Notes: generated by a model from the letters alone, not told the origin. A stretch of DNA of 64,000 nucleotides from an uncultured Bacilli bacterium (GCA_934096805.1 CAKOMW010000001.1:186001-250000), one strand, 5' to 3'. Counted from the stretch's first letter, positions 40,742-49,587 are shown. A program made the numbers and translations.

Positions 40742-42088
40742 ATGAACGAGGTTTTTAATTATTTAGATAGGTTGTTATGTTTAGATGATGTTGTTGTTTT
40801 AGGATGTTCTGGTGGTCCGGATTCTATGGCTCTTCTTAATATTTTGCTTTATTATAGAAAGAAAAAAAATATATCTATTATTTGTTGTCATGTAAATCAT
40901 AATGTTAGAGATGAAAGTTATAATGAGATGAATGCATTAGAAGAGTTGTGTGCTAAAGAAAAAGTGTGCTTTGAAAAGATGATAATTGAAAAATATGGTG
41001 ATGATAATTTTGAAAATGAGGCTAGGAATATTAGGTATACCTTTTTTGAAGATGTTGTTAATAAATATAATGCTAATTATTTAATGACTGCTCATCATGG
41101 TGATGATCTTATTGAAACTGTTTTGATGAAAATAGTTAGGGGATCTAATTTGTCTGGATATGGTGGATTTAAAATGGAAGTTGATAAAGAATCTTATAAA
41201 ATAATTAGGCCTTTGATTTTTGTTACTAAGGATGATATTATTAATTATAATTTAGAGAACGATATTGATTATTTCATTGATAAGACTAATTTTTTAGATA
41301 TTCATACTAGAAATCGTTATCGTAAGACTGTTTTGCCTTTTTTGAAAAGTGAGGACAAAAATGTTCATAAAAAGTTTCTGAAATATAGTAATACAATTAT
41401 GATGTATGATGATTATATTAATAAGCAAATGGAAAGTATCATTTGTGATATTTATAATGATGGATGTCTACATATAGATAAGTTTCTGAAATTGGATGAT
41501 ATTTTTAAGATTAAGATTTTATATATTATGCTAGAAGATTTTTATCAAGATGATATGATTTTAATTAACGATGTTCATATAAATTTAATAATGAATTTTA
41601 TTTCTTCTAAAAAGGTTAATGGGTATGTTAATTTACCAAATAATGTAAAGGTTGTGAGGGAGTATAATAATTTGTTTGTTAATTTTGAAACTGGTCAAAT
41701 AGATCAGTATGAAATTGAAATTGGTGATAATGTTATTCTTCCTAATAAAATGATTATTGAGAGAGTTTCGTATGCACTTGAAAATGGTAATAATATCTGT
41801 AGATTAAAAAGTGATGATATTTTGTTACCGCTTATAGTTAGAACAAGAAGGTCTGGGGACAGAATGGTAATTAAAAATATGAATGGTTCAAAAAAAGTAA
41901 AGGATATTTTTATTGATTGCAAGATTCCTTTAGAGAAGAGAGATGATTGGCCTATTGTTGTTGATTCTAATGATACTGTTGTTTGGATACCGGGTTTAAA
42001 AAAATCTAACTTTGATATTCCAAAAAATAAAAAATGTGATATAATATTAAGGTATAACTTTCAAGGGAGGGAAAATAATGAAAAATAA
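40742..42088 (+). CDS. tilS: tRNA(Ile)-lysidine synthetase TilS
   Basis: 448 aa N-type ATP pyrophosphatase that converts C34 to lysidine in tRNA-Ile(CAU). The P-loop is VLGCSGGPDSMALL; CCHVNHNVRDES, NEARNIRY and TAHHGDDLIETVLMKIVRGS are characteristic. The C-terminal domain contains RTRRSGDRM and GSKKVKDIFIDCKIP. ATG at 40742 with AAAGTGGTGAT upstream. It overlaps ftsH by 11 nt; the hpt gene usual between them is absent. Confidence 0.96.
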   Translation: MNEVFNYLDRLLCLDDVVVLGCSGGPDSMALLNILLYYRKKKNISIICCHVNHNVRDESYNEMNALEELCAKEKVCFEKMIIEKYGDDNFENEARNIRYTFFEDVVNKYNANYLMTAHHGDDLIETVLMKIVRGSNLSGYGGFKMEVDKESYKIIRPLIFVTKDDIINYNLENDIDYFIDKTNFLDIHTRNRYRKTVLPFLKSEDKNVHKKFLKYSNTIMMYDDYINKQMESIICDIYNDGCLHIDKFLKLDDIFKIKILYIMLEDFYQDDMILINDVHINLIMNFISSKKVNGYVNLPNNVKVVREYNNLFVNFETGQIDQYEIEIGDNVILPNKMIIERVSYALENGNNICRLKSDDILLPLIVRTRRSGDRMVIKNMNGSKKVKDIFIDCKIPLEKRDDWPIVVDSNDTVVWIPGLKKSNFDIPKNKKCDIILRYNFQGRENNEK

Positions 42089-44048
42089 TGTTAGAAAAAA
42101 TGCTTTTCAGTATATATCTATTCTCGTGTTTTTTGTGTTAATTATAGTTTTAGTTAATACTTTTTCTTCTAGGGAACATGAGTTTACGTATGATGAGTTT
42201 ATTAGTAATTTAGAAAAGGGTAATGTTACTGAACTTACAGTTGTGCCTCGTGCAAATTCTTCAGTTTATGAAATAAATGGTAAGTTATCTGGATATAAAG
42301 AAAAAGAAACTTTTGTTGTTAATATTCCTTATTCGGATAATTTGATTTCTAATGTTATGAGTATTTCTGAAAAGAATAATTTAAAGGTTAAAACTAATAA
42401 GAATCCTGAGAATAGTTCTTTGCTTGTAATATTAGTAAATGTTTTACCTTTTGTTGTATTGATTGGTTTGGCTTTTTTCTTTTTATCAAAGCAAGTAGGA
42501 GGAAGTTCTAAATCATTTGATTTCGGCAAGAGTAAAGCAAAATTGCATTCTGATGATGATAAGGTTACTTTTGATGATGTAGCTGGACTTACTGAGGAAA
42601 AGATTGAAGTTAAGGAATTGATTGACTTTTTGAAAAATCCAAAGAGGTTCCAAAAGTTAGGTGCAAGGATTCCAAAGGGTATTTTACTTGTTGGGCCTCC
42701 GGGTACTGGTAAAACGTTGCTTGCTCGTGCCGTAGCTGGTGAAGCTAATGTTCCTTTCTATTATATAAGTGGTTCTGACTTTGTGGAATTGTTTGTAGGG
42801 GTTGGTGCAAGCCGTGTTAGGGATATGTTTAAACAAGCTAAACAAACTGCTCCATGTTTAATATTTATTGATGAAATTGATGCAGTAGGACGTCAAAGAG
42901 GAACTGGTCTTGGTGGTGGTCATGATGAGAGAGAACAAACTTTGAACCAGTTGCTTACTGAAATGGATGGTTTTGGTGCGAATGAAGGAATAATAATAAT
43001 TGCTGCTACTAACAGACCGGATGTGCTTGATCCTGCGCTTCTTAGACCAGGTAGGTTTGATAGACAAGTTACTGTTTCTCTTCCAGATATGAATGAGCGT
43101 AAGGAAATATTAAAGGTACATGCTAAAAATAAGATATTAGGTAGTGATGTTACTTTAGAGAATTTAGCAAAAAGAACTTCTGGTTTTTCAGGAGCAGATC
43201 TAGAAAATTTATTAAATGAAGCTGCGCTTCTTGCTGTTAGACGTAATAAGGATAAAATTACTATGAAAGAGGTTGATGAAGCTCATGACAGGGTTTTAAT
43301 GGGTCCTGCTAAAACTTCGAGAAATGTAACGACTAATGATAAGAAAATAACTGCTTATCATGAGGCTGGGCATGTTGTAGCTGGTTTAAAATTAGAGCAA
43401 TCAAATATTGTGCAAAAAGTTACTATCATTCCTAGAGGAATGGCTGGTGGTTACACTAATATTCAAAGTGAAGAGGAAAAGATGCATACTACTAAGCATG
43501 AATTGTTAGAAACTATTTCTACTTTACTTGCTGGTAGAGTTACTGAAAATTTGGTATTTGATGATATAACAACTGGCGCTTCTAATGATATAGAACGTGC
43601 AACTAAAATTGCTAGAGCTATGGTTTGTGAGTATGGAATGAGTAGCCTTGGACCTATGCAATTAGAACAAAATGAATCTAGTGTGTTCTTAGGTAGAGAT
43701 TATAATAAGTCACGTAATTTTTCTGATCAAGTTGCATTTGAAATAGACAAAGAAATTAGAAAAATAATTGATGAATGCTATAAGAAAACTGAAAAGATTA
43801 TAACAGATAATATGAATCTTGTAACATTGATTGCTGAAAATCTTGTTGAGTATGAAACTCTTACTAAAGAACAAATCGATTATCTAGTGAGTCATGGAAA
43901 AATGAAAGAACTTGATGTTTCTGATGATAGTGATACTGATAACAACGATTTAACATTGGAAGAGCTTAAGGATATTGCAAAAGAAAAGGGAATAAAAGGT
44001 TATTCTAAAATGAATAAGAATGATTTAAAAAAAGAGTTAGGAATGTAA
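42078..44048 (+). CDS. ftsH: ATP-dependent zinc metalloprotease FtsH with C-terminal SAP/Rho-N-like motif
   Basis: 656 aa membrane AAA+ protease. Two membrane spans (about 10-28 and 112-134) flank the extracellular domain. The AAA domain has GPPGTGKT, the pore loop FVELFVG, FIDEIDAVGRQRG and the SRH arginines; the protease site is HEAGH. The conserved part ends near residue 610 (LVSHGKMKE). After an acidic linker (SDDSDTDNNDLT) the last ~35 residues, LTLEELKDIAKEKGIKGYSKMNKNDLKKELG, look like a SAP or Rho N-terminal helix-extension-helix module. It degrades misfolded membrane and regulatory proteins, including in sporulation. Confidence 0.97.
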   Translation: MKNNVRKNAFQYISILVFFVLIIVLVNTFSSREHEFTYDEFISNLEKGNVTELTVVPRANSSVYEINGKLSGYKEKETFVVNIPYSDNLISNVMSISEKNNLKVKTNKNPENSSLLVILVNVLPFVVLIGLAFFFLSKQVGGSSKSFDFGKSKAKLHSDDDKVTFDDVAGLTEEKIEVKELIDFLKNPKRFQKLGARIPKGILLVGPPGTGKTLLARAVAGEANVPFYYISGSDFVELFVGVGASRVRDMFKQAKQTAPCLIFIDEIDAVGRQRGTGLGGGHDEREQTLNQLLTEMDGFGANEGIIIIAATNRPDVLDPALLRPGRFDRQVTVSLPDMNERKEILKVHAKNKILGSDVTLENLAKRTSGFSGADLENLLNEAALLAVRRNKDKITMKEVDEAHDRVLMGPAKTSRNVTTNDKKITAYHEAGHVVAGLKLEQSNIVQKVTIIPRGMAGGYTNIQSEEEKMHTTKHELLETISTLLAGRVTENLVFDDITTGASNDIERATKIARAMVCEYGMSSLGPMQLEQNESSVFLGRDYNKSRNFSDQVAFEIDKEIRKIIDECYKKTEKIITDNMNLVTLIAENLVEYETLTKEQIDYLVSHGKMKELDVSDDSDTDNNDLTLEELKDIAKEKGIKGYSKMNKNDLKKELGM

Positions 44049-44067
44049 ATTCTTAACTTTTTTTTAT
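44035..44067 (+). terminator. Terminator after ftsH
   Basis: AGTTAGGAAT pairs with ATTCTTAACT (one G-U), loop GTAA, followed by T9; the stop codon is within the hairpin. Confidence 0.75.
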
Positions 44068-44179
44068 TTTGTTGAAAATTGATTTTTTGTTGCATTTTTG
44101 GTGTCAAAATGTGTTTTTTCTCTAGGGGAATTTTCGCTTGTGATACTTTTTTTGCATTTGAATTTTAAAAAAGTGCCAT

Positions 44180-44208
44180 TTTACATGTGATCTAAAATAG
44201 TTTATATT
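44180..44208 (+). promoter_or_regulatory. Promoter of the surface adhesin-sortase operon
   Basis: TTTACA (44180-44185), 17-nt spacer, TATATT (44203-44208). A 5' leader of about 65 nt follows, with a weak 7-bp pairing (44216-44222 with 44238-44244) but no riboswitch class I recognise. Confidence 0.45.
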
Positions 44209-44282
44209 GATAGCAAGGGACAAGTTTGTGATTTTTGTTCTTATACTCGGGTACTTATATTTTTTATTTGGGAGGGATGTGT

Positions 44283-46319
44283 ATGAAGAAAATTTGTTTT
44301 ATTTTTTTATTGTTATTAAGTTTATTTTTAATAAATAGAGTTGATGCTGCTTCGTATAAGGGCAGGCTTTATGAAGTGTATCATCCTAATTCTGGATTCA
44401 CTGTTTTTGCTTCTTCTAGTGTATCTAGTATGGATTATAATAGTTGGATTATTAAATCTACTGCTGATAAAAGAGTTTATTATTGCATTGAGCCGGAATT
44501 GGCACTGTCTGGTGCTTCAAAAGGTTCTCATAAGTATTTGATTGATAAAAGTAATGTTATAAAGAATTCTAAGCTTACTACTAGTAAATATAATAAGGTA
44601 CAGTTGTTGGCTTATTATGGTTATGGTTACAAAGATAATAATGTAAATCACACTTCAAAAAAATGGTATGGTATTACGCAGGTTATGATTTGGAGGGTAA
44701 TGCGTTCTGATTTGAAGTGGACTTTTAAGGCTAATAGGAGTTCAAAACCTAATAAGAATTTATATTTAAAAGAAGTAAATGAGTTAAATAAATTGGTCAA
44801 GGAGCATTCTATTAAGCCTAGTTTTTCTGGAAAAAAAGTTAAACTTTTAGTTGGCGAAACTATTGAAATTAATGATAAGAATGGTGTTTTTTCTAATTAT
44901 TCTTTAAAAGGTACTCCTAAGAATGTTAAGGTTTCTCGTGTTTCTAATAAAATTCGGATTACTGCTATTAAGACTGGTAATGAAACGTTGTCATATAGTA
45001 AGTCTTCGAGGACTAGTGAAAAGTTTGCTCTTTTCTACAGTACGAAGTATCAAGATGTTGTTTCTGTTGGCAAACCGTCGCTTCCTAGTTTTTCACTTAA
45101 TGTCGAAGTTAGTGGTGCTTCAATTACTGTTAAGAAAGTTGATAGTTCTACTAATAGTTTTGAGGCTTTAGGAGATGCTAATCTTTCTGGGGCTGTTTAT
45201 GGAATATATAATTCTTCTAATGAATTAGTTACTAAGATTACTATTGATTCAAAGGGTGAAGCTAAAGCTGTTCTTGGTTATGGAAATTATAAAATAAAGG
45301 AATTAGAGGCTCCATTAGGTTATAAGATTAGTGATAAAGTTTATGAATTTAAAATTGATAGGAATAATGCTAGTCCTGTTGTGGTTGTTTCAGATGTTGT
45401 TATTAAAGGACGTATTCTTTTGAAAAAGAGAAAGGGTGGCTTAGATGAAGAGATGACGGTTGAGGCCGGTGCTAAGTTTGAGGTTGTTTCTTCTTCAAAT
45501 AAGTTAGTTAAAACTCTTATAACTGATGAAAATGGTGAGGCTTCTGCAGATTTGGCTTATGGTAAATATACAATTCGTCAAATTAAAGGTGCTTTTGGTT
45601 ATAGTATAGTTAATTCGTTTGTGATTGAAGTTAAGGAAGAAAAAACTTATACTTATAATCTTGATAATGTAAAGTTCTCTAAGTTAATATTTGAGAAAAA
45701 AGATAGTGTTTTAGGTAAGGTGTTGCCTGGGGCTGAAATTGATGTTTTTGATTCTTCTGATAAGGTTATTTATTCTGGTATTACGGATAAGAATGGAAGA
45801 ATTGAGATTGATAACTTGCAGATTGGACGTTATTACATTGTTGAAAAGAAGGCTCTTAAGTATTATAAGTTGGATAACAAAAAAATTTATTTTGAAGTGT
45901 CTTCGAATGGAAAAGAAGTTAATGTCACTATGGAAAATGAAAGAAAAAAAGGCTCTTTAGAATTTTTTAAGACTGATTCTGGTGGTAAAAAGGGTTTGTC
46001 AGGAGCTTTAATTGAAATTTATTTTAAAGAGACAAACAAATTGATTTTTAAGGGAGAAACAAATAAAGATGGAATAATAAAGGTTGATGATTTGTTTGCT
46101 GGAGAATATTGTTTGTATGAAAAGAGGGCTCCAAAAGGTTATGCTATTTCAAAGAAACCTATTTGCTTCGATATTCAAAATGATAAACAGTTGGTGAAAG
46201 TCAATATGAAAAATGATATGGTTGTAAAAATTCCTGAGACTGGAGGGTATAAGTTTGATTACTTGTTATTGTTATTGACATTATTGTTAGGAAGTGTAAT
46301 ATTTTATGCGAAGGCTTAG
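44283..46319 (+). CDS. LPxTG-type surface protein with thioester (TQXA) domain and SpaA-like repeats
   Basis: 678 aa. Signal peptide MKKICFIFLLLLSLFLINRVDA. Residues ~25-260 resemble a thioester adhesin domain: Cys68 in YYCIEP and Gln133 in YGITQVMIW are the expected bond partners. Four SpaA/Cna-B beta domains follow (about 283-370, 374-460, 466-555, 560-640), each with a K-x-D-type start and a GxYxxxExxAPxGY-like end (KELEAPLGY, KRAPKGYAI). The C-terminal sorting signal is IPETGG (650-655), a hydrophobic helix and a short tail with one Lys. Thioester domains bind covalently to host proteins. The next gene overlaps and encodes a sortase, its likely partner. ATG at 44283 after GGAGGGATG. Confidence 0.88.
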   Translation: MKKICFIFLLLLSLFLINRVDAASYKGRLYEVYHPNSGFTVFASSSVSSMDYNSWIIKSTADKRVYYCIEPELALSGASKGSHKYLIDKSNVIKNSKLTTSKYNKVQLLAYYGYGYKDNNVNHTSKKWYGITQVMIWRVMRSDLKWTFKANRSSKPNKNLYLKEVNELNKLVKEHSIKPSFSGKKVKLLVGETIEINDKNGVFSNYSLKGTPKNVKVSRVSNKIRITAIKTGNETLSYSKSSRTSEKFALFYSTKYQDVVSVGKPSLPSFSLNVEVSGASITVKKVDSSTNSFEALGDANLSGAVYGIYNSSNELVTKITIDSKGEAKAVLGYGNYKIKELEAPLGYKISDKVYEFKIDRNNASPVVVVSDVVIKGRILLKKRKGGLDEEMTVEAGAKFEVVSSSNKLVKTLITDENGEASADLAYGKYTIRQIKGAFGYSIVNSFVIEVKEEKTYTYNLDNVKFSKLIFEKKDSVLGKVLPGAEIDVFDSSDKVIYSGITDKNGRIEIDNLQIGRYYIVEKKALKYYKLDNKKIYFEVSSNGKEVNVTMENERKKGSLEFFKTDSGGKKGLSGALIEIYFKETNKLIFKGETNKDGIIKVDDLFAGEYCLYEKRAPKGYAISKKPICFDIQNDKQLVKVNMKNDMVVKIPETGGYKFDYLLLLLTLLLGSVIFYAKA

Positions 46320-46908
46320 TTTGTTTCTTTCTATTTTCTTTTTGATATTTTTTGTTATAATTTTTATTTTTATAGATTTTGGTTTGTTTTATGATGTTAA
46401 GATTATTCCCACTACCAGGGAAAATGCTTCTTCTTTTGATGATTTTTCTATTTATAATAATAAATCTGATGAAGTTTCAGATAATAAAGAATCAGATTCT
46501 TATATAGCCTTTTTGGAAATACCTAGAATTGGTCTAAAAAGAGGATTGGTATCTCCTTTATCTTCTTTTAATAATGTGGCTAATAATATTGAAATAATTT
46601 ATCCTTATGAGATGCCTGATGTTGATGGTAGTACGTTCATTTTGGCAGCTCATAGTGGCAATCTTGATGTTTCATTTTTTAGAAATTTACGAGATTTAGA
46701 ACTTAATGATTTGGTTTATGTTTATTATAATGATGAAAGGTTTGTTTATAGAATTATCCGCTATTATGAGGAAAAAAGAACTGGTTATATTTCAATTAAA
46801 AAGGGTGAAAATAAAAATGTAATTGTACTTACTACTTGTAAAAATAAACGTGAGCAGTTAATTTATATTGGTACTTTAATAAAAAGAGATGAGTATTCTG
46901 GTAATTGA
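46306..46908 (+). CDS. Sortase (class D/A-like) paired with the surface protein
   Basis: 200 aa. A signal anchor spans residues ~5-25, followed by the sortase fold with catalytic His116 in LAAHSG, Cys178 in VLTTCK and Arg182 (KNKREQLIY). IAFLEIPRIGLKRGLV is the usual first strand. The length and single N-terminal span fit class D or A rather than pilus class C. It overlaps the surface protein gene by 14 nt. Its expected target is the IPETG signal of that protein. Confidence 0.9.
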   Translation: MRRLSLFLSIFFLIFFVIIFIFIDFGLFYDVKIIPTTRENASSFDDFSIYNNKSDEVSDNKESDSYIAFLEIPRIGLKRGLVSPLSSFNNVANNIEIIYPYEMPDVDGSTFILAAHSGNLDVSFFRNLRDLELNDLVYVYYNDERFVYRIIRYYEEKRTGYISIKKGENKNVIVLTTCKNKREQLIYIGTLIKRDEYSGN

Positions 46909-46997
46909 TAGTTTTTGTTTTGCATTTTTATAGGATAGTTTCTATTGAAATATGTTTTTAATGTTTCCTTTTTTAATTTTTGTTCTTGTTGGTACTT

Positions 46998-47033
46998 GTC
47001 AAAACATATAATTTGTTGTATAATACTTGCGAG
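46998..47033 (+). promoter_or_regulatory. Promoter of the rpsF-ssb-rpsR operon
   Basis: TTGTCA at about 46997-47002 with TATAAT boxes at 47008-47013 and 47019-47024. The second gives TTGTTGTATAATACTTGCG as the -10 region. The start lies close to the structured leader. Confidence 0.5.
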
Positions 47034-47081
47034 TATTAAATTACTCCTTGCCTTATTTTAGGCCAGAGTCCAAAAGGAGGT
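47034..47081 (+). promoter_or_regulatory. Structured leader of rpsF, probable S6:S18 autoregulatory element
   Basis: CTCCTT (47044-47049) can pair with the Shine-Dalgarno AAGGAG (47074-47079), and GCCT (47050-47053) with AGGC (47060-47063), forming a coaxial helix with an asymmetric internal loop (CAGAGTCCAA). Folding would hide the rpsF ribosome site. Known rpsF leaders bind the S6:S18 complex by such a structure. Both proteins are encoded in this operon. Pairing is seen in the sequence; protein binding is inferred. Confidence 0.6.
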
Positions 47082-47087
47082 GTAAAG

Positions 47088-47375
47088 ATGAGAAAGTATG
47101 AAATAATGTTCATAGTAAAGCCTACACTTGATGAGAGTGCAATAAAGGAAGTTTCTTCTAATGTTGCTAAACTATTTGAAAAGTTTGATAGTAAGGTTTT
47201 AGAAATGAAAGAAATGGGACAAAAAGATTTAGCTTATGAAATAAAAAAGCATAAAAAAGGTTATTATTTTGTTCTTGTTGTTGAAGCAACAACTCATGCT
47301 ATTGATGAATTCAACCATATGATTAATATTAGTGAAGATATTATTCGTTCATTGGTAATAAAAATTGAAGATTAA
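47088..47375 (+). CDS. rpsF: Ribosomal protein bS6
   Basis: 95 aa, standard size: MRKYEIMFIVKPTLDESAIKE, KEMGQKDLAYEIKKHKKGYYFVL. It binds S18 in the 30S platform. Excellent ribosome site (AAAGGAGGTG), which may be sequestered in the leader structure. First gene of rpsF-ssb-rpsR. Confidence 0.97.
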   Translation: MRKYEIMFIVKPTLDESAIKEVSSNVAKLFEKFDSKVLEMKEMGQKDLAYEIKKHKKGYYFVLVVEATTHAIDEFNHMINISEDIIRSLVIKIED

Positions 47376-47386
47376 TGAGGTAAAAT

Positions 47387-47878
47387 ATGAATAAAGTATG
47401 TTTAATAGGTAGATTAACTAGAGACCCTGAACTTAGGTATACTGGTAGTAATAGAGCAGTTGCTTCTTTTACATTGGCTGTTAACAGGCAATTTACTAAC
47501 CAAAATGGTGAAAGAGAAGCAGACTTTATTAATATAGTTGTTTGGGGAAAACAAGCTGAAAATGTAAAAAATTATATAAATCAAGGAAGTCAAATTGCTG
47601 TTGAAGGAAGAATCCAAACTAGATCTTATGATGATCAAAATGGACAAAGGAGATATGTTACGGAAGTAGTAGCGGATGCTGTACATTTTATTGAATCTAA
47701 AGCAAGTCGTGAACAAAGGGTGAATAATCCTGTTTCTAATAATAGTTATCAACAAGGTCCTGTTAATAATGCAACACCATATGATTTTGGTAATAATCAA
47801 TCTACAAATGTTGTTGATGATCCATTTAAAGATTTTGGTGAAGAAATAAAAGTCGGAGACAATGAATTGCCTTTCTAA
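47387..47878 (+). CDS. ssb: Single-stranded DNA-binding protein
   Basis: 163 aa. The OB fold starts MNKVCLIGRLTRDPELRYTGSNRAVASFTLAVNR and has INIVVWGKQAENVKNYINQGS and VEGRIQTRSYDDQNGQRRYVTEV. A Gln/Asn-rich linker leads to the acidic tip DNELPF, which binds partner proteins such as PriA, RecO and RecQ. It lies between rpsF and rpsR as in Bacillus (ssbA). Confidence 0.97.
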   Translation: MNKVCLIGRLTRDPELRYTGSNRAVASFTLAVNRQFTNQNGEREADFINIVVWGKQAENVKNYINQGSQIAVEGRIQTRSYDDQNGQRRYVTEVVADAVHFIESKASREQRVNNPVSNNSYQQGPVNNATPYDFGNNQSTNVVDDPFKDFGEEIKVGDNELPF

Positions 47879-47891
47879 AAGGAGGAGAATT

Positions 47892-48107
47892 ATGGCAGAA
47901 TTTTATAGAAAAAGAAAAAAAGTTTGTTATATGTGCGCTGGTAAACAAATTAACTATAAAGATGTTGATATATTGAAGAAATATATAAATGAAAAAGGTA
48001 AGATTTTACCTAGACGTGTTACTGGTGCTTGTGCTAAACATCAAAGATATATTTCTGAACAAATTAAAAGAGCTCGTATGATAGCTTTATTACCATTTAC
48101 AAAATAA
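47892..48107 (+). CDS. rpsR: Ribosomal protein bS18 (zinc-binding form)
   Basis: 71 aa. KVCYMCAGKQINYKDVDILKKYINEKGKILPRRVTGACAKHQRYI is the S18 core. C-x-x-C, a third Cys and CAKH form the C+ zinc-binding pattern. ATG at 47892 with AGGAGGAG upstream. A terminator overlaps its stop. Confidence 0.97.
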   Translation: MAEFYRKRKKVCYMCAGKQINYKDVDILKKYINEKGKILPRRVTGACAKHQRYISEQIKRARMIALLPFTK

Positions 48108-48130
48108 GCAAGAAATTGTTTATTTTTTTT
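48104..48130 (+). terminator. Terminator after rpsR
   Basis: ATAAGCAA-GAAA-TTGTTTAT (one G-U), then T8. Confidence 0.75.
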
Positions 48131-48188
48131 GTTTGTGAAATGACATATTTTAAAAAATATAGTATAATAGAAAAGACAAGGAGGAACT

Positions 48189-49148
48189 ATGGATTTTAAT
48201 AATTTAAAGAAAGTTTTAATTAAAGAAATGTTTTTTGCAAAAAAAGTGTTTATCGTTGGTCATAATAACATGGATATGGATGCATTTGCATCGGTTGTTG
48301 GATTTTCTTTGATTTGTAAGAAACTTAAGAAAAAATTTTATTTAGTATCTGATGATGTTGATTTTGATTATGGAATAAAGAAGTCTTTAGAGAAACTTAA
48401 TGATATTAAATTTATTAATAGTTCAGATGTTTCTTTAAAGCTTAATGATAAAAGTTTGATTATTGTTTTAGATACCAATAAAAGTAAGCTTATCTGTTTA
48501 GATAGTCTTGAAGTTGCTCGCAATGTAATTGTTATTGATCATCATGATACTAATAATGATACAATTAAAACTGACTATTTGTATATTAATAAATCTGCTA
48601 GTAGTACTTCTGAAATTATAACAATGTTGCTTGACAAATTTATGATAAAAATACCTAGTTTTTATTGTACTTTGCTTTTGTCTGGTATTATTTTAGATAC
48701 TAATGGTCTTAGTTATAAGCTTAATCGTAGAACTTTTTATTATTGCTATTATTTGCTTAGTAGAGGAGCAGATATGAGCCAATCTAGAGAATTGTTAAAG
48801 GATAATCTTAGTGATTATTTGAAAAAGACTAAACTAATTCATGGAACTAAGGTTTACGGTGATGTTGCTATTGCGGTTGATAAGACTAATAAGATTTATA
48901 CGAGAAAAGATTTGGCAATTACTGCTGATATTCTTCTTACATTTCAGGATATTAAGGCATCAATTGTTGTGGCTAAAATTGGTGATAATGAAGTTGGGAT
49001 TAGTGCCCGATCTATTGGTGATATAGATGTTAATTCATTAATGGGAACTTTTGATGGTGGTGGTAATAAAAATGAAGCTGCTGCTTTAGTTAAAGATAAG
49101 TCTGTTTCAAGTATTGTTAAAGAATTATTGGATATTATTGAGGAGTGA
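48189..49148 (+). CDS. Stand-alone DHH/DHHA1 phosphoesterase in the gdpP position
   Basis: 319 aa. DHH motifs: VGHNNMDMDAFASVVGFS, VLDTNKS, VIVIDHHDT and SGIILDTNGLS; the C-terminal DHHA1 domain ends with SARSIGDIDVNSLMGTFDGGGNKNEAAA. These match the catalytic half of GdpP, the c-di-AMP phosphodiesterase. GdpP (~659 aa) also has two membrane spans, a PAS domain and a degenerate GGDEF domain, all absent here. The position directly before rplI and dnaB is that of gdpP. Hydrolysis of c-di-AMP or pApA is likely but not proven. A bare DHH-DHHA1 protein may act on pApA, as PDE2/NrnA types do. Confidence 0.85.
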   Translation: MDFNNLKKVLIKEMFFAKKVFIVGHNNMDMDAFASVVGFSLICKKLKKKFYLVSDDVDFDYGIKKSLEKLNDIKFINSSDVSLKLNDKSLIIVLDTNKSKLICLDSLEVARNVIVIDHHDTNNDTIKTDYLYINKSASSTSEIITMLLDKFMIKIPSFYCTLLLSGIILDTNGLSYKLNRRTFYYCYYLLSRGADMSQSRELLKDNLSDYLKKTKLIHGTKVYGDVAIAVDKTNKIYTRKDLAITADILLTFQDIKASIVVAKIGDNEVGISARSIGDIDVNSLMGTFDGGGNKNEAAALVKDKSVSSIVKELLDIIEE

Positions 49149-49152
49149 TATT

Positions 49153-49587
49153 ATGCAAGTTATTTTTATTAAAGATTTGAAGGGTAAAGGTAAAAAGGGA
49201 GAAATCAAAGAAGTTAAGGATGGATATGCTGATAATTTTTTGATTAAGAATGGTTATGCTGTAAAAAAAACAGATGCTAGTATGAGTATTTTAAATAGAA
49301 AGAAAAAAGAAGAAGAAGCTCTTGATTTGATGAACAGGAAAAAAGCTTTGGAATTAAAAACTAAGCTTGAAAAAGAACAAATTTCTTTTAAAGTTAAAAC
49401 TGGTGACAATGATAGGGTTTTTGGAAGCGTTTCTGTTAAACAAATAAAAGAAAAGTTGGAAAAATATAATATAGATAAAAATCAAATTAATATTGTTGGA
49501 TCTCTTAATAGTTTAGGTTTTCATGAGGTTTATGTTACATTGTATAGGGATATTGAAGCTATTATTAGGGTTGAATTAAAAAAGTAG
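49153..49587 (+). CDS. rplI: Ribosomal protein bL9
   Basis: 144 aa. MQVIFIKDLKGKGKKGEIKEVKDGYADNFLIKNGYAV is the L9 N-terminal domain, followed by the long connecting helix and the C-terminal domain (VFGSVSVKQI, NIVGSLNSLGFHEVYVTLY). ATG at 49153 with GAGGAGTGAT upstream, 4 nt after the DHH gene. Confidence 0.96.
   Translation: MQVIFIKDLKGKGKKGEIKEVKDGYADNFLIKNGYAVKKTDASMSILNRKKKEEEALDLMNRKKALELKTKLEKEQISFKVKTGDNDRVFGSVSVKQIKEKLEKYNIDKNQINIVGSLNSLGFHEVYVTLYRDIEAIIRVELKK

Noticed and set aside
44209..44282. Possible riboswitch in the adhesin leader
   Set aside because: Only a weak 7-bp pairing with G-U pairs; no c-di-GMP or other known aptamer signature visible.
47414..47800. Leftward 128-codon frame opposite ssb
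   Set aside because: Antisense shadow of a certain gene, Ile/Ser-rich, with no start signals.
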